From contig NC_054741.1 in NCBI RefSeq assembly GCF_018143015.1, forward strand, positions 39,150,510-39,214,509: DNA of 64,000 bases, in the 5' to 3' direction. Made by a program: the position numbers and the translations under genes. The DNA is from Lytechinus variegatus. Its lineage: Eukaryota; Echinodermata; Echinoidea; Temnopleuroida; Toxopneustidae. Below are positions 1-12,347 of this stretch, piece after piece (within the stretch, counting starts at the first letter, position 1; every line of letters starts with the position of its first letter). The notes beneath the pieces were generated by a model, which saw nothing but the letters and a program-made list of their open reading frames with translations, made no database searches and was not told the origin of the DNA.

Positions 1-380
1 CCGGAACTGAATCAGCTGCAAATTCATCAAACTAACACATATTCAAGACAAGAGTATTCTTTTCTCCCTCTCCGAATGCGAGAAAATTTGGGAGGGATTT
101 GTCGCGTTTTGAAATGTTAAAATCCAGTCGAATACCTTCCAAAATACTTCCGAATGTGGCCACAACAAATTTCATTCGGGCCGCATTCGGGTTGTATTCG
201 GATGGAATTTGGTTGGATTCTGGGAGGCATTCAGGTATTCTGTTCTGATTTGGGACCTATTCCGGGACTATTCGTCTCTGATTCAGGGAGTTCTCCAAAT
301 CATAATAGGTTCTGAATTCATCTGAATCAGGCCATATTCGGTCAGAATCGGTCCAAATTTATTTGGCAGAATTCGGTTTT
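1..380. repeat. ATTCGG-rich degenerate repeat remnant
   Basis: The first 380 bases hold many variants of ATTCGG and its relatives (ATTCGGG, TATTCGG, GAATCGG) at irregular spacing. The block ends in TTGGTGTAACCCTGCC, which looks like the end of an inverted-repeat element whose other end would lie left of the window. No open frame of note. The family is not recognised. Confidence 0.4.
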
Positions 381-689
381 GGTGTAACCCTGCCTTAATA
401 CACCTCCAAGTTCAATAAATACAGAATTGATTAAATACTGGTAATTAAAACACATTCATCCTTGCATTGATAAACAGACACTCAATAGGTCAAAAAATCA
501 CATGTACAAAAGATTTACGAGACGAGCGCCCTGTGGTAATAACTGATAAAGGTCTGCAAGCGTAGACAATACTATGTTATTACACGTAACCACTAATGCG
601 GAGAAAGCTATGGCTGCTACCAATACGACGGAGTAGTGATTGTTGTTGTTGCATCTCACATAATAAATGTCTGTTGTAAATACGTTTTA

Positions 690-1986
690 CAGTGCGTATA
701 AAAAAACGGGACAGATTTGAAGTGTATAAAATTTTGGTTTCAAATCATGATGTCTATATTTTGATGTTAATATGTGCTCTGAAGTCTTATCTTTCAGATG
801 TCATTAAAAAATTTAGTTTTCGTTCATGCTTGAGCAAACACGGAATGTTTTTGTCTGGGGTTAAAAAGGAGGCTTGCGCCAAAATGGCATTAAAGGATAA
901 ATATGATGATCGGACTTCTTGCTAATCAGCAGACTTCCAGTTCCTCTTAACTTTTTCATTATCTTTGCCACAATTTTCAAATTTCAAAATTCATTTTCAA
1001 ATCTATTTATTTGCTTGAATTGTTCTGTTGTTTCTTTTTAATATGTTCTCTTTTAGCTTTGAATATTCCTTCTTCAAGCAAAAACAATTTTTTTCAACCG
1101 AAGTATGGGAGAGCATGTATTTTTTTTTTCAAATCCTTTAATTGTGTACTACAAAGGTTATGGTGCCTTTTGAACAGTGCCATACAGATGGGCGGGGGGC
1201 TTGAAGATGTCCCCCCTCCCCCCTCAATTAAAAAAATCATGACCAAGAAAAAAGTGGAAAGGAAATAAAAGGAAAGATAGAAAGTAAAATATGATATTAT
1301 GTTCTGAATATCATGTAAAAATCTATCACAAAATTTGATATTGTAATAGATAAGTGGGAGCATTTGCATGCTCGCTTCGCTCACTCACAACTTTTTGATA
1401 CATTTTACCCGATCTGCCATATCTAGCTCCTTCAAAATTGACTCAATACACCATTGCCATTGAAAGACATGAATCTCTTCCTGTTTGTCCTGTCAAGCAT
1501 ATAATCAAACTTGGTCAAGGAATCAATAACCCCTTGAAAAATTGATTCATGTCTTTTAAAGCTACCATAACATAACTTATTTCACATAATAAAATGATTT
1601 AAATAATTACAATATTTACAATGGAAATCTTCTTGCTTGGGTTGACAACAAGTCTTCTTTTCTTATTTATAAAGGTAAAAGAAGTTTAGATGAAAAAAAA
1701 TAATTCGAGTAAATAAAAAAATTTTTAAATAAAATTTGACAGCATAATTCGAAAAGTGTTGCACAGATAATGAAAAGGTGAAGAGGAAGTCTGCTGATTA
1801 GTGAGAAGTCTGATCATCTTATTACTCATATTCGGCCATTCTGGCGCAAGCCTCTTTTTGGTCCCCGGACAAAAACGTCCCATGTTCGCTCAAGCATGAA
1901 CAAACTTTTTTTTTTCTAAATTGCATTTCAAAGGTAAGCTTTCAGAGCATTTTCAAAACTGTCCCGTGTTTTTTTTATACGCACTC
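690..1986. mobile_element. Inverted-repeat DNA element, about 1.3 kb, non-autonomous
   Basis: The left end reads CAGTGCGTATAAAAAAACGG and the right end is its near-complement (CCGTG, a T-run, then ATACGCACT). Similarity continues inward as arms of roughly 200-270 bp: the GCTTGAGCAAACA, GCTTGCGCCAAAATGG and AATCAGCAGACTTCC segments recur inverted near 1780-1900. Flanking bases suggest a TA target. The short frames inside match no transposase, so this looks like a foldback or MITE-type element. Superfamily not assigned. Confidence 0.6.
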
Positions 1987-3712
1987 TATAGAACTGCCTA
2001 CTGGACTTTGATTTATATTCAACATAAGTTCTAACCATGCCCTATGTAACATAAATGTTAAATTGAACAAAACTGTAAACACTTAATTGTAACTGTCTAT
2101 GGACAATCATATATCAACAATTGTAAATATCAATTTCACACCTTTAGGTTAAAGATTTCTCCCACATTTAAATGATTTATGTCCAATTCAAGCTCTACAG
2201 ATGCATCAACACAATTGAATAAGTTCCTCCAAATTCTAAACTTTTCCACTTACCATTCTATAAAATGCAAATTCAACATTCATAAAATTCATTCACCATT
2301 TTTTTTTTGCTTTAGTTCTACTCACGAGATACACATAAAATTGAAACAAAGGCCAGTATTTTGAAGTGAAGTTTAACTACTAAGGCTATGGTCTAAAATT
2401 CTGTGCTGAAACAATAGGTAGCCAAAATGTCAACATTTCGTTTAATTTTTCTCCATGCTAAAGAAATATAAGATTTTTTTTATTCTGAAACAGATTTAAT
2501 CCATCCAGCTATCCAGTTTACTAATTTTTGCCCCCTTGACATTTTTTCATGATAAATCTGTAACAAGAAAAAACTCGCGCTGAGACATGTCATGACTTTT
2601 TCCCTTAAAGTCTCAAATTTTAAGACCAAATTCGCGTTGTGGGGGGATGTGGTTCCAAAGTGATGAAACACTTTGTATGTCAGATCAAGGAACCCCTTGG
2701 TCAGATCCAATATTGCTCAAAAACTTTCATGTACAAGTCCAATGCAAATTCTCAATGTGGCCAAAATTCATAAATGTAGCATTATTTTTTTTCCTGACTA
2801 CGAGCCATATATTTCATGCTATTTATGACTGAAATAGTGTTGCCGACAATTTCCATAAAAAGTAAAAACAATTACATAAATAAAATAAAAAATATACCGG
2901 TACATACAAAATTTAAACAATTTAATGTAAAAGAAAAAAAATCTGATATTGCCATCTATTTAACACACAAATAATAATAATCCTAAGAATAGTGTCAAGA
3001 CCAAAATCTAGCAGTTTTGTGGCTATATTTAAAGATTTACAGCTAAATACTGACTTTGCATTAATTAATTTAAAATAAATTTGAATAATATTGGTACAAA
3101 TGACAGAGCCAGTACAGAGCTTAAAATCAAAAGGTACCCCAGACAAAGAAGAAAAAAATAAGGTTGCTTTAATGACTTTTGACATCATATCTAACTTCTT
3201 CTGTGTAATTGCTTTCACAGTATTATAATTATCCAGGATGACAGAGAATAACTATTAGGTTTTGACCACATCATATTCATCATGATTTCTACAGATGAAT
3301 CCAGAGCAGTTTCCATCAGAGGCACTTCACAATGACCAAACTTGTAGAAGTCTACATGCACAGTCCCTGACTGAAACTTTGAAGAACAAGTGGGTCTTCA
3401 TACAAGACTAGCACATATAATACTTGCTGTTTCAATTTCCTTCTTTACACACAAATTATTGTAGGCTGCATATTCAGACCACTTAAATCAAGTGAAGGGT
3501 TTGCACAGCAGACATAATGCACATTCACTTCGCAATCCTCATATTCATGTTAAATTCTCCTATATCTCTGAATGTACAATGTGGTATTCAAATTTCAAAA
3601 TGCAGGAGAAAGAGACATGGCATATCTGTTCCAGATCCAACTTCTGAAGCCATATATGTCTTTTACAATTCCCTTGTATTTGTCCAGTGAGTAATACATG
3701 ATCAGAGTTACA
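1987..3712. other. 3' flank of TMEM170, no further gene seen
   Basis: AT-rich sequence with no convincing coding exon on either strand. It should contain the minus-strand 3' UTR of the TMEM170 gene. One AATAAA hexamer on the minus strand lies at 2479-2484, but I cannot show that it is used. Confidence 0.4.
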
Positions 3713-3843
3713 TCATAATGTACCCAAGATTCTTGAGAAAGAGACAAGGGCTACAACAAATGTTTGACCAGTTCCACAGACTAGAGCCCATAGAGGATAC
3801 ATTGATATCTTGGCTGTGTAGAATAGTCCTGCTATAATTGCAC
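3713..3843 (-). CDS. TMEM170A: TMEM170 coding exon 3 and stop
   Basis: The acceptor is TTCTATAG. The exon encodes the last 43 residues, with GTGQTFVVALVSF and the terminal RILGTL, followed by TGA at 3713-3715. The terminal leucine position matches that of vertebrate TMEM170A, so the C-terminus is complete. Confidence 0.88.
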
Positions 3844-6800
3844 CTATAGAAGAGAAAGACATTGAGAGTTTATTTTATGATCTTTTTTTTACCGAGAAAA
3901 GACAAAGAGGGTTTATGTTATTATGCAACGTTCTGTAATAATGATAATTTACAGTCATGTCACAGTCAAATACATTTCTATCTTACTGTCTGCTGATACA
4001 ATACATGTATTTTAAGATGAAATCCAAAATCAAAAAAATGACAGCTCTTATTTTATCATTTTCTTTTTTAGACCTTCCCTCCTCAACTAAGTGAGGTTCA
4101 GATATGATGCAAAAAAAGTCCCCCTCCCCCTAAATATACAGAGTCAAAAGACAGAGGGGGGTTTCAGCCCCACTTTTTTACAGTATACAAACCTTGATCA
4201 TGTGATCTAAGACACATGCGCAAGACAATCAGTGATACTTGATTACCCTTTGTGTCCAAGTTTCATGAACTAGATCCATAAGCTTTCAAAGTTATGATAG
4301 CATTTCAACAAATACCCCAACAAGGTCGAAGTTCATTGAGCCTAATTAAACTTTGACCTTAATCATGTGACCTAAAACTCAGTTTGCGCAAAATATGTGA
4401 CCCCACTGAGAACGTTCCCATATTGCAGCAACAAGATCACTTTAAGACAAGTGGATCTGGAACCCAGTTCAAATTGTGATGAGAACGCTAGCAAAGCAAT
4501 CCTTTAAACCGGTGTCTAAAACTAGTTTAAGGGAAACCAATTTAAGAAAGTATATGAGAACTAGTCAGGAGGGCTCCTTGATGATATTTTTAGAAATATG
4601 TTGACTTTTCATCACAAAGTCAAGACACAATTTTTAGTAGGCCCGTGTAGGAACACTTAAAGGACAAGTCCAAACAACACAAAGCTGATTTGGATAAAAA
4701 GAGAAAAATCCAACAAGCATAACACTGGCAATTTCATCAAAATCGGATGTAAAATTAAGAAAGTTATGGCATTTTCAAGTTTCGCTTAATTTCACAATAT
4801 AGTTATATGCACACCGTGGTTGGTATGCAAATGAGGGAACTGATGATGTCATCCAGTCACTATTTCCTTTGTATTTCATTGTATGAAATATGAAATATTC
4901 TAATTTTCTACTTATTACCCTGTAAAACAAAGTTTTATTTCTTCCTTTAATGTGGAAGTACCATTGTTTGAACATTTTATGATTCAGTCAAGTTGATCCT
5001 TACTGTCAAATCTGTAAAAATTGAACTATTGTGCAATTTAAACAATAAAGAACAAAAGAAATAGTGAATGTGGGACATCATCGACTCTCATTTGTATGTT
5101 GCTGAGTTGTGCATATAACTGTTTCGTGAAAAATAAGCGAAATTTCAAAATGTTAAAACTTTCTTATTTTACATCCAATTTTGATGAACTTTTCAGTATT
5201 TTGCTCGTTTGATTTTTCTGTATTAATTGAAGTCAACACTTTTCTAAGGTGGATTTGACCTTAAAATAAACATGGATTTCACTTCAAAACAGGATTAAAA
5301 CCATATTTTTTCAAAATCATTTTTAGGAAATCCATGTTTGTTTATGTGTTTCGACAAGAGCCATCTTAAGTGTGCCTGGACTCTGTGATGACAAGACATC
5401 ATCATACTAATAAATCTATCACCACGTAGTTCTTTCAGCTTGATATGAACAGGGTCTAAAATACAGGCCTCTTCATTGTGGATGAAATAAAGAAACAGCT
5501 GACAACGCTAGATAGTGCAAAATCAAGAATGAAATACTCACTGCTTGCAATACCACCAGTGATTGGTCCAAGTAAACCCATTAGCATGATCCAGAGGGAA
5601 TAGAGACGGCCAATCTTATGTTTGCGTAACGCACAGAATGCAGTGATAGCAGCTAAGGCATGTATGAGTGATGATGAGAAGAGGTACCACAAGAAAATCT
5701 GATACCACATTGCTGTTGAAAACAAGATATGAGTTCAATACAAAAAAATCAACAGAATTGATAAAAGTGTGGTCATATATTGATTCACTAAGTTTGAGCA
5801 CTATCACCATTTTAAAAATGCATTCATACCCAACACACTACAGAAACCAGGTGTAGGGACAGTGATTTTCCGTTTCAAAAAGAACTTTTTCCGTTTCTGA
5901 AAATCTGTAATTCCGTTTCAACTTTATCTAAAAATGGAAATTCCGTTTTGTCACTGACAATGTACACTGTAAAAACCTGAATTCCGTTTTGCCAATGTGA
6001 ATTCCACAAAATTTTACATGAAATTATAAAAACCAAACGGAATTTCTGTTTCATTTACCGGTAAAACGGAAAATCACTGTCCTTACAGGTGGTTCATGAA
6101 CCATGAGTCTTGCCTGATTTTGCAATCAATAAATATGATATTTTGACCCCTAGATGACCTTTGACTCCATCATCAACCTCATAAACACACAAGTGGTAGA
6201 AGGATCATTTGTACCAACACCATTGATGCAGAAGGAAGTGAGACCAATTTGAATAAAAACTTGACCTTTTGACTTCTACATGACCTTTGAACCCATCATC
6301 CTCAACCACACATGTGGTATTACCCACAGATCGTATGAACCAAGTGTGAATATAATTGATGCAGAAATAAAGAGATCAGACCAAGTTGAATAAAAACTCA
6401 ACCTTTGACCCCTAAATGACCTTTGACCCCACCTTCCTCAACAACACAATACCCAAGGTCAAGGATTATTTTCACCAAGTGTGATAAAAATCAATGTAGA
6501 AATAAAGAAATGAGAGCAAGTGGAATAAAAACTTTTTATTAAGATGAACATGACCTCATATCATTTGACCTTTGACCCAATCATTCTCATAAGGTGACAT
6601 GTTGTCGTACCTAAGGACCCTATGTACCAATTATGTAAATAATTGATGAAAAATAAAGATATGAGAGCAAGTTGAACAAAATCTTTAACATTTTTTAACA
6701 GACCAACGGACCAACATGAAAAGTGAATATTGGTACTAGGTCTCTGCCGAACTTCGTTCAGGCCAAAAAAAAAAAAAAAAAAATATTCAAAACACTGTAC

Positions 6801-7384
6801 ACAAAATATTTGAATTATTGAAAATACTTTAAATTATTTGACATCCTTGAAAATCAAATTCTACTGTATATTATCTGTTGATGATATAGTGTTGTTATGG
6901 ATAGGCCTACTGATTTTATTTCATGAACGATTTTACTTGAATTGTTTCAGTGGGTATGGGAGCAAATGACTCTGCTATTATAGTATGACATGACTCGAGT
7001 ATATAAGCTGATCATAGAACCATGAATTATGCACACTTGTAAATAGTCAAAACAATGTGATTTAAAAAAGATTGTCTCATGATCCTGGTGACTTACTTAT
7101 TATTGATTAACTAGTCAATGAATCAATCAACGAACCGATGACTGACCAACTGAATGAATGAAATCATAAATCAATCAATCAACCAACCAACCAACCTATC
7201 AATCAATTAATCAATCAATCAAATATTCATACTTTCAAATTGAGAGAACAATGTCATTTTAGTTAAGGCTGAGGTATCATGATTTATGTTGACTTTATAA
7301 AAGTTTATACTAACCTATCCAATCATCAAGTGGATTTGACTTCAAGCTGATAACACTTTGGAATGATGGAAACCCGTCACTCAT
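3713..7384 (-). CDS. TMEM170A: TMEM170-family ER membrane protein (whole coding span, three exons)
   Basis: Reconstructed by joining 7315-7384, 5542-5712 and 3713-3843 on the minus strand. This gives 123 codons plus TGA with matching phases and GT-AG sites. The start is the only ATG in exon 1. The product has a short polar N-terminus, MWYQIFLWYL at 25-34, RKHKIGRL at 53-60, GLLGPITGG at 69-77, and a C-terminus containing GTGQTF (104-109) and SRILGTL. Every one of these blocks aligns with vertebrate TMEM170A as I remember it (144 residues). Three hydrophobic segments fit at about 26-50, 62-90 and 98-116. In vertebrates the protein resides in the endoplasmic reticulum and nuclear envelope and promotes ER sheet formation. 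The gene is divergent from CFDP1, which is also its neighbour in human. A paralogue-level choice between TMEM170A and TMEM170B is not possible here, since invertebrates may have a single gene. Confidence 0.9.
4190..4392 (-). repeat. Family B repeat fragment in TMEM170 intron 2
   Basis: The reverse complement carries family B phrases (GGTCACATGATTAAGGTCAA, AAACTTGGACACAAAGGGTA). It is a little over one monomer long, diverged and without the terminal GAGAC sequences. Confidence 0.6.
4657..5264. mobile_element. TTAA-flanked long-inverted-repeat MITE (copy 1)
   Basis: TTAA lies at both edges. The left arm AGGACAAGTCCA pairs with the right arm TGGATTTGACC, and homology continues inward for over 200 bp: the CATCAAAATCGGATGTAAAA, ATGCAAATGAG and TGATGTCATC segments are mirrored on the right. 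No transposase. TTAA targets are typical of piggyBac and Kolobok elements. Sister copies are at 20035-20627 and 41534-42105. Confidence 0.75.
5542..5712 (-). CDS. TMEM170A: TMEM170 coding exon 2
   Basis: 171 bp between acceptor TTTTCAACAG and donor GTGAGT. It completes the split Ala codon and encodes residues 24-80, including the first membrane segment, the basic RKHKIGR loop and the GLLGPITGG signature. Confidence 0.9.
5853..6086. mobile_element. Small inverted-repeat element in TMEM170 intron 1
   Basis: Ends GTAGGGACAGTGATTTTCCG and CGGAAAATCACTGTCCTTAC form a 20-bp inverted repeat with one mismatch. The interior repeats TTCCGTTT. No coding capacity. The exact target duplication is unclear. 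Confidence 0.7.
6120..6760 (-). repeat. Tandem repeat with TGACCTTTGACCC units (about 130 bp)
   Basis: About four diverged monomers each hold TGACCTTTGAC (AGGTCA-type direct repeats on the minus strand) followed by a CATGTGGTA-like phrase and GCAGAAATAAAGA. The block ends with TCTCTGCCGAACTTCGTTCA and a long A-run at 6766-6781. It is related in content to families A and B but has different ends. Confidence 0.55.
7165..7222. repeat. (ATCA)n/(AACC)n microsatellite
   Basis: Simple tetranucleotide repeat, ATCAATCA with an internal AACC run and point variants, inside TMEM170 intron 1 close to exon 1. Confidence 0.85.
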
Positions 7385-7395
7385 TTTGATGGTAT
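7315..7395 (-). CDS. TMEM170A: TMEM170 coding exon 1
   Basis: Coding from ATG at 7384 down to 7315, encoding MSDGFPSFQSVISLKSNPLD and then DWI. The donor is GTTAGT (phase 1). Upstream on the minus strand a TTTCAG acceptor ends just before 7395, so the true first exon is probably non-coding and lies at higher coordinates. Confidence 0.8.
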
Positions 7396-8516
7396 CTGAA
7401 ACAAATCAAGCACAATTTTGCCTATACATGGTCACTATGACTTGACAAATCAATCACAATCAAAGGGGCAAGTCCTCCAAGCCAAACTAGCCTTAGGCCC
7501 CTTCGATTCTGGCAGCGATATCAATAATCATACTAAATTCACAAAACATCAGTATCGACCACATAGAAATGCTGATAGCATAATGTAGGATGGTCACTTT
7601 GTCATTTTCCTATTTTGTTTATTTCCTTTCCTTGTTTTTTCTGCAGCTGTTTTACATTTCTGTTCCAATTAGACTTTAGTTCATTTGCATTTCTTTTCAG
7701 TACAGTCCTTGCAGTCTGAACATAGGTATTTGAGTTTAATGATATTCAGTTGTCATTCATTCATTCTACTCTGAATGCATTTCCTCTGATTCTCTTTTGT
7801 CATCTTCAGTCCTTCTCTATTCTCTCTATTCAGGTGTTCCACTCATTCCATCCCTCACCTGATTCCTTAATTTTTACTTCCATTATTACATAATCACCAG
7901 ACATCCCTGTCATCTTAATCTCATTCCTTATTGGTTTATCTTATGAATTGGGTTTTTACATTTTAGTTCGATCCTTCCATTTAGTTTATTTTGATTGGTT
8001 GACTACTTGTTTAAATATTTATGTAAATTATACTATGATTCTGAGTTTTACTGAGGCAAAGTAGCCCAGAGATTTAACAGTCAGTGCATTACCAGAATTC
8101 TTTGGCTCCAGTTCTGTTTATTTGCGTCTCAGTTTCACTAATTTCCCATTTGGTTTGACGATTGATTCGAGTTGCTGCTTTGAACTTATAGTAAATTTAT
8201 AATTTTTCCAACCTTACAACTGAACTTATAATTTTTCTAACCTTACAGTAACATTGGGCTAATCCGGCAATCTCGCCTTGATGGTTAATATCAAATGCAT
8301 TTATCAATGCTTGACATTATTCATTAACACAGCGGGATTTTCGCATTAGTGAGTTATGTGATATTCTCATCTCGGTTACTAATCTTTAGAATGTTTCCCA
8401 CAAATTAGTGAGAGATAATTTGTTCAAGTTTGCATAGTTTTTATTGTTTGTAAACAAAATGCGTAGTTAAGTTTAACGTTAGGTCCCCCATCAAGGCATC
8501 ATCACATGATCAGTCA
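7396..8516. other. Upstream of TMEM170 coding exon 1, no feature recognised
   Basis: About 1.1 kb of AT-rich DNA, probably the first intron of the TMEM170 transcript. I find no exon-like frame or clear repeat. Confidence 0.4.
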
Positions 8517-8662
8517 CAGGGGCCGCAGAACCGATGGGGGGGGGGTGGGGCTGGGGGGCTTTTCCAAAACTGTGTACAAAAATGTAAAAATGATCATACG
8601 ATTGTGATTTTTTAGCATGGTTAGCCCCCCCCCCCACTTTGAAAACCGTTCCGCGGCCCCTG
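8517..8662. mobile_element. hAT-like MITE with CAGGGGCCGC ends
   Basis: The left end CAGGGGCCGCAGAACC and right end GGTTCCGCGGCCCCTG-like sequence (CCGTTCCGCGGCCCCTG) are inverted. The inner part is a G-run, a short AT stretch, then a C-run. The CAGGG start is typical of hAT elements. Flanks share AGTCA on both sides, but a full 8-bp duplication is not visible. Confidence 0.55.
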
Positions 8663-8865
8663 AGTCATAAGCAAGGCTCGACATTAGCGGTGGCCATCTG
8701 TGCGCTGGCAGACTATTCAGACTCAGGGAGCTGCGATACGAAATGTTACTGCTAAGAAATCTTCCACAGAACTTTGAAAATCTACATCAAAGTCACATTT
8801 TACACCAATGAAATGCCCATCTACAGTCCATTTCGCACGCATACATTCGTACATGTAATTCCGAA

Positions 8866-10474
8866 GCTTCGTAATTCCGAAGGTTCGGTTATTCCGAAGG
8901 TTCGTAAATTTGAGGGTTCGTAATTCCGAAAACGAAATAAGGTTCGTTAATCCGAAAACAAAATGAGGTTCGTAATTCCGAAGGTTCGTCAATCCGAAAA
9001 CAAAATAAGGTTCGTAATTCTGAAGGTTCGTTAATCCGAAAACGAAATAAGGTTCGTAAATTCCGAAGGTTCGTTAATCCAAAAACAAAATGAGATTCGT
9101 AATTCCTTCGTTAATCTGAAAATTAAATAAGGTTCGTATTTCCGAAAATGAAAATAATTCATTTTGGTAACAAAAACGGTGTTGTCATTACAAGATTACA
9201 CGTTATTATGCAATGATAGTAAAAACGATCGATGATACATGTGTGTGTTGTGGCCAAAAGCATGTATTTCATTAAGAATATGCGCCCTGAACAAGCATGA
9301 GCTAATTTCGATTTTATCTGAGCAATTGCTATATTTGACGAAAGTTGGATCCGCCGGGAGGGAGGCAGGGGGCACTTGCACCCCAAAAATGAAATAAAAA
9401 ACAGGGAAATTAATATTTTCCAAAATGGGAAAGTTCCTTTTTCAAAAATAAAAATGCCGTTTTTCATGCTTTTTTTGAAATAAAATAGTCCTTTCAAAGT
9501 ATACAAGTTAAGTGTTCAGGCTGGAATATTGCAAATTTTCAGCTTGCGCTTCGCACTCTCATTCGATTGGTGAAATATGCATCCTAAATAGGTCACTAAA
9601 TGCTTTCTTTAACAGGTTCCTTTTCTGGTCAGTATGTTTAAGTATGTTGGTCCGTTTTAAGAATAATTGACTCCAAAAAAACGTTTTACAACTTCACTTT
9701 TGAATTTGTTTTACCAAGCCGCTCGCTCATTATATACTCTCTCCCGAAAAATAAAGCCTAAATACACATTTTGCCATAATAAGAAGTCACTTTAAAAAAG
9801 TTTTTCTCTACTTAATCACTATCAAACACACAATGACTTCAAGCAGATGATATTCTTAAGGTGAAAATATCACCAAAGTGCCCATTTTGACGTATGAGTT
9901 TCATTTTTTGGCTTAAACCCCCAAACGAAAATTTGTTCGGCTGCCCTTGCCTTCCCCTCCTCATAACAATTGAAAGGCAACAGTGTCCCCCGCCCCCCCC
10001 CCCCCCTTGCCTCTGCTTTCCCGGTTTTCATTTTTCGGATTAACGAGCCATATTTTGTTTTCGGATTAACGAACCTTATTTCATTTTCGGATTAACGAAC
10101 CTTCGGAACAACGAACCTTATTTCGTTTTCAGATTAACGAACCTTCCCAAAACTAACCATATTTTGTTTTCGGATTGACGAACCTTCGGAACAACGAACC
10201 TTATTTCGTTTTCGGATTAACGAACCTTCGGAACAACGAACCTTATTTCGTTTTCGGATTAAAGAACCTTCGGAAAAACGAACCTTATTTTGTTTTCAGA
10301 TTAACGAACCTTTGGAACACCGAACCTTATTTTGTTTTCGGATTAACTAACCTTCGGAATAACGCCACAAATGTTCGGATTAAAGAAACCTTTTTCGTTT
10401 TCGGCTTAAAGAACATCGAGGTACATGTATAGGCAATTTACGTGTTTCGGAATTACGAACCTTCGGAATTACGA
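8866..10474. mobile_element. Foldback element with inverted satellite arms
   Basis: Two arrays of about 40-bp units lie in opposite orientation. The left arm (8866-9150) repeats GAAGGTTCGTTAATCCGAAA. The right arm (10030-10474) repeats TTTCGGATTAACGAACCTTC. The outermost 21 bases of the two ends are exact reverse complements (CTTCGTAATTCCGAAGGTTC plus G). The core of roughly 880 bp has no convincing gene. It could be a foldback-type transposon whose ends are satellites, or two inverted insertions of the same satellite. Confidence 0.65.
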
Positions 10475-11465
10475 AGTGTAACCATCCATATTACTAAATC
10501 CTGATTATTTGCAAGCATTAAAAAGAGGAATTATGACCTCTCTTTTGACTCAAAAAGACCGATTTCCAAATGCATTAATACACATAAAACTCATAGTCAT
10601 AGGTGAGTACATCACAGTCCCACGTGTGCATTTGTATGTAAGTTGATATTTGGTTTCTTTCGAAGCTGTGTCGTTTCTAGCCAAAAATAAACAGACAGCT
10701 TCTTTCTTTCTTGTTTATAAATGAGTTCTTAAACCACTCTTAAGGAAGTAAATACTTTGGGAAGGCATTTCATTGATATGAAATGTGAATTTTTCCATCA
10801 TTTTGTCAAATATAGGGAAGGACTTTTCTCACTGTTATTTCCAGATATAACTTTTTCCGTTTTCTTATTTTTTTTCTTTCATTTTTTTATAGTTATTAAA
10901 CCATTTATACCCCTTCCCATTCAATATGCCTGATTAAAGAATATGTTTCTACTGAATAATAATAATAATTTTCCCCATTTTTTATTAATTTTGTCTTATT
11001 AATTTTTCTTTCATTTTCTTTCGTTTTTTTCTCTAAATTTTTCCTGTTCGTTTTTTCTTTCTTCATTTTCTTTCCTTTGTTGTATTTCACTTATTTATTC
11101 TATAATTTTTGTTTTCTTTTTTTTCAATATACAATTCAAAAAACTATTTTTGTTTCCCCCTTTTATGCATTGTTCTAATTTTGCAGCATATTTTTCTGTG
11201 ATTTTCTCCTGCTATAATATTAATATAGTATATAGGCCTAATACCTGGGAAAAATACAATTCTTTTGTTCTCTTTCAATCATTTCATATTTACAATGATA
11301 GAACAATTTATATATTACCACAAATCAATAAGCAAAGTAAAATAACAGCAAGCATGATTTACATACAAGATGTACAAAGTGGAAGTAACTTAGTGGTAGT
11401 GGCTGCAGAATTAATATTTCAGAAATTTATTTTATTCCTTTTTTAATTGATGTTTTTCTTTATAT
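10475..11465. other. AT-rich stretch, no gene
   Basis: T-rich, pyrimidine-biased DNA (10850-11130) whose minus-strand frames read as lysine and glutamate runs. I regard them as compositional artefacts. Confidence 0.5.
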
Positions 11466-11469
11466 TTTT

Positions 11470-11563
11470 CGGGCCACCAAACTTTACTAACGGGCCACCC
11501 AAAAAAATTATTTGAAGGTTTTGGTGGCCCGAACGGGCCACCTCCAAAAAAGTTAATGTGGAG
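11470..11563. repeat. Short GGGCCACC inverted-repeat cluster
   Basis: Four occurrences of GGGCCACC or GGTGGCCC, including the palindrome-like GGTGGCCCGAACGGGCCACC at the right side. Probably the remnant of a short hairpin element. Confidence 0.5.
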
Positions 11564-11582
11564 CCTTGGTCATATACCCAGT

Positions 11583-11795
11583 TGTGTGTCCGGACGATCG
11601 ATTTTAGAAAGCCATTTCGAAGAATTTACAAGTGAAGCTGCCTAGCTTTGATAACAATTTTAGTACAAAATGTTAGGAAATATTATAGAGAACAAAATAA
11701 AAGATGATTTCAACTATTGAATTCATATTTTTAGTGTAATCCAAAGACAAAATAGAAGGCTTCAAAAATATTAAATGTCCGGACACCCGACCCCC
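11583..11795. mobile_element. Candidate MITE with GTGTCCGGAC ends
   Basis: GTGTGTCCGGAC on the left and GTCCGGACACCC on the right are inverted copies about 200 bp apart. The interior is AT-rich with no frame. The target duplication was not resolved. Confidence 0.4.
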
Positions 11796-12144
11796 CATCC
11801 TATATATACTATCGGACATGATTAAGCAAGTCCTGATCTAGACCAAAAGCTTCTGTCTCTGTTTTGTTGGTTGTTCAGCTGAACTTCGTTGGCTTCACTC
11901 ACCAAATACAGAGACCGAAGTTCTAGCGCGATCTGTACAGGGGACTCAATGGCTATATGTTTATGTACTTAAGATCGGATAAAAGGGGGAAGTGAATTTG
12001 CGCGACAGCCGAGGTAAGTCACTGTTTTTGTTCCTTTTAACTTCATTTTTCTCCGTTTTTTGGCAATTGATGCCAAGAGGGAATATAATGCACTCTGGTC
12101 ACTATAATTTTCGAAATTTTTATTCATTAAAGACAAAAATTGAA

Positions 12145-12300
12145 AATCCCCGACGGGGGGATTTTGCATTGCAAGTCCCCTAATGGTGGCTGCACGATAG
12201 CGAGCCGTCTGTGTACGAGGAGAAATAAAAAAAAAATGTTAAAAAACTCCTCGAAACAGACGGCTGCCAGCTGTCTAGTCCTGATCCTGCTTTGACAGCC
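12145..12300. mobile_element. Hairpin element, copy 1
   Basis: GCCGTCTGTGTACGAGGAG is followed by an A/T loop and CTCCTCGAAACAGACGGC, forming an imperfect stem of about 19 bp. It is flanked on the left by TAATGGTGGCTG and a GGGGATTTTGCATTGC motif. The same unit occurs in reverse orientation at about 18476-18615, so it is a dispersed element rather than a gene-specific structure. Confidence 0.6.
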
Positions 12301-12325
12301 AATCTCAACCAATCAGAATTAAGGA

Positions 12326-12347
12326 AAGTTGTCAGATCTGACAACTT
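12326..12347. repeat. 22-bp perfect palindrome
   Basis: AAGTTGTCAGA and its exact reverse complement TCTGACAACTT are joined with no spacer, centred on the BglII-like AGATCT. It lies about 450 bp upstream of the CFDP1 start codon. Confidence 0.8.

Noticed and set aside
10175..10432. 85-codon frame with repeated NEPYFVFGLTNLR units
   Set aside because: It is a translation of the roughly 40-bp satellite in the foldback arm, not a repeat protein.
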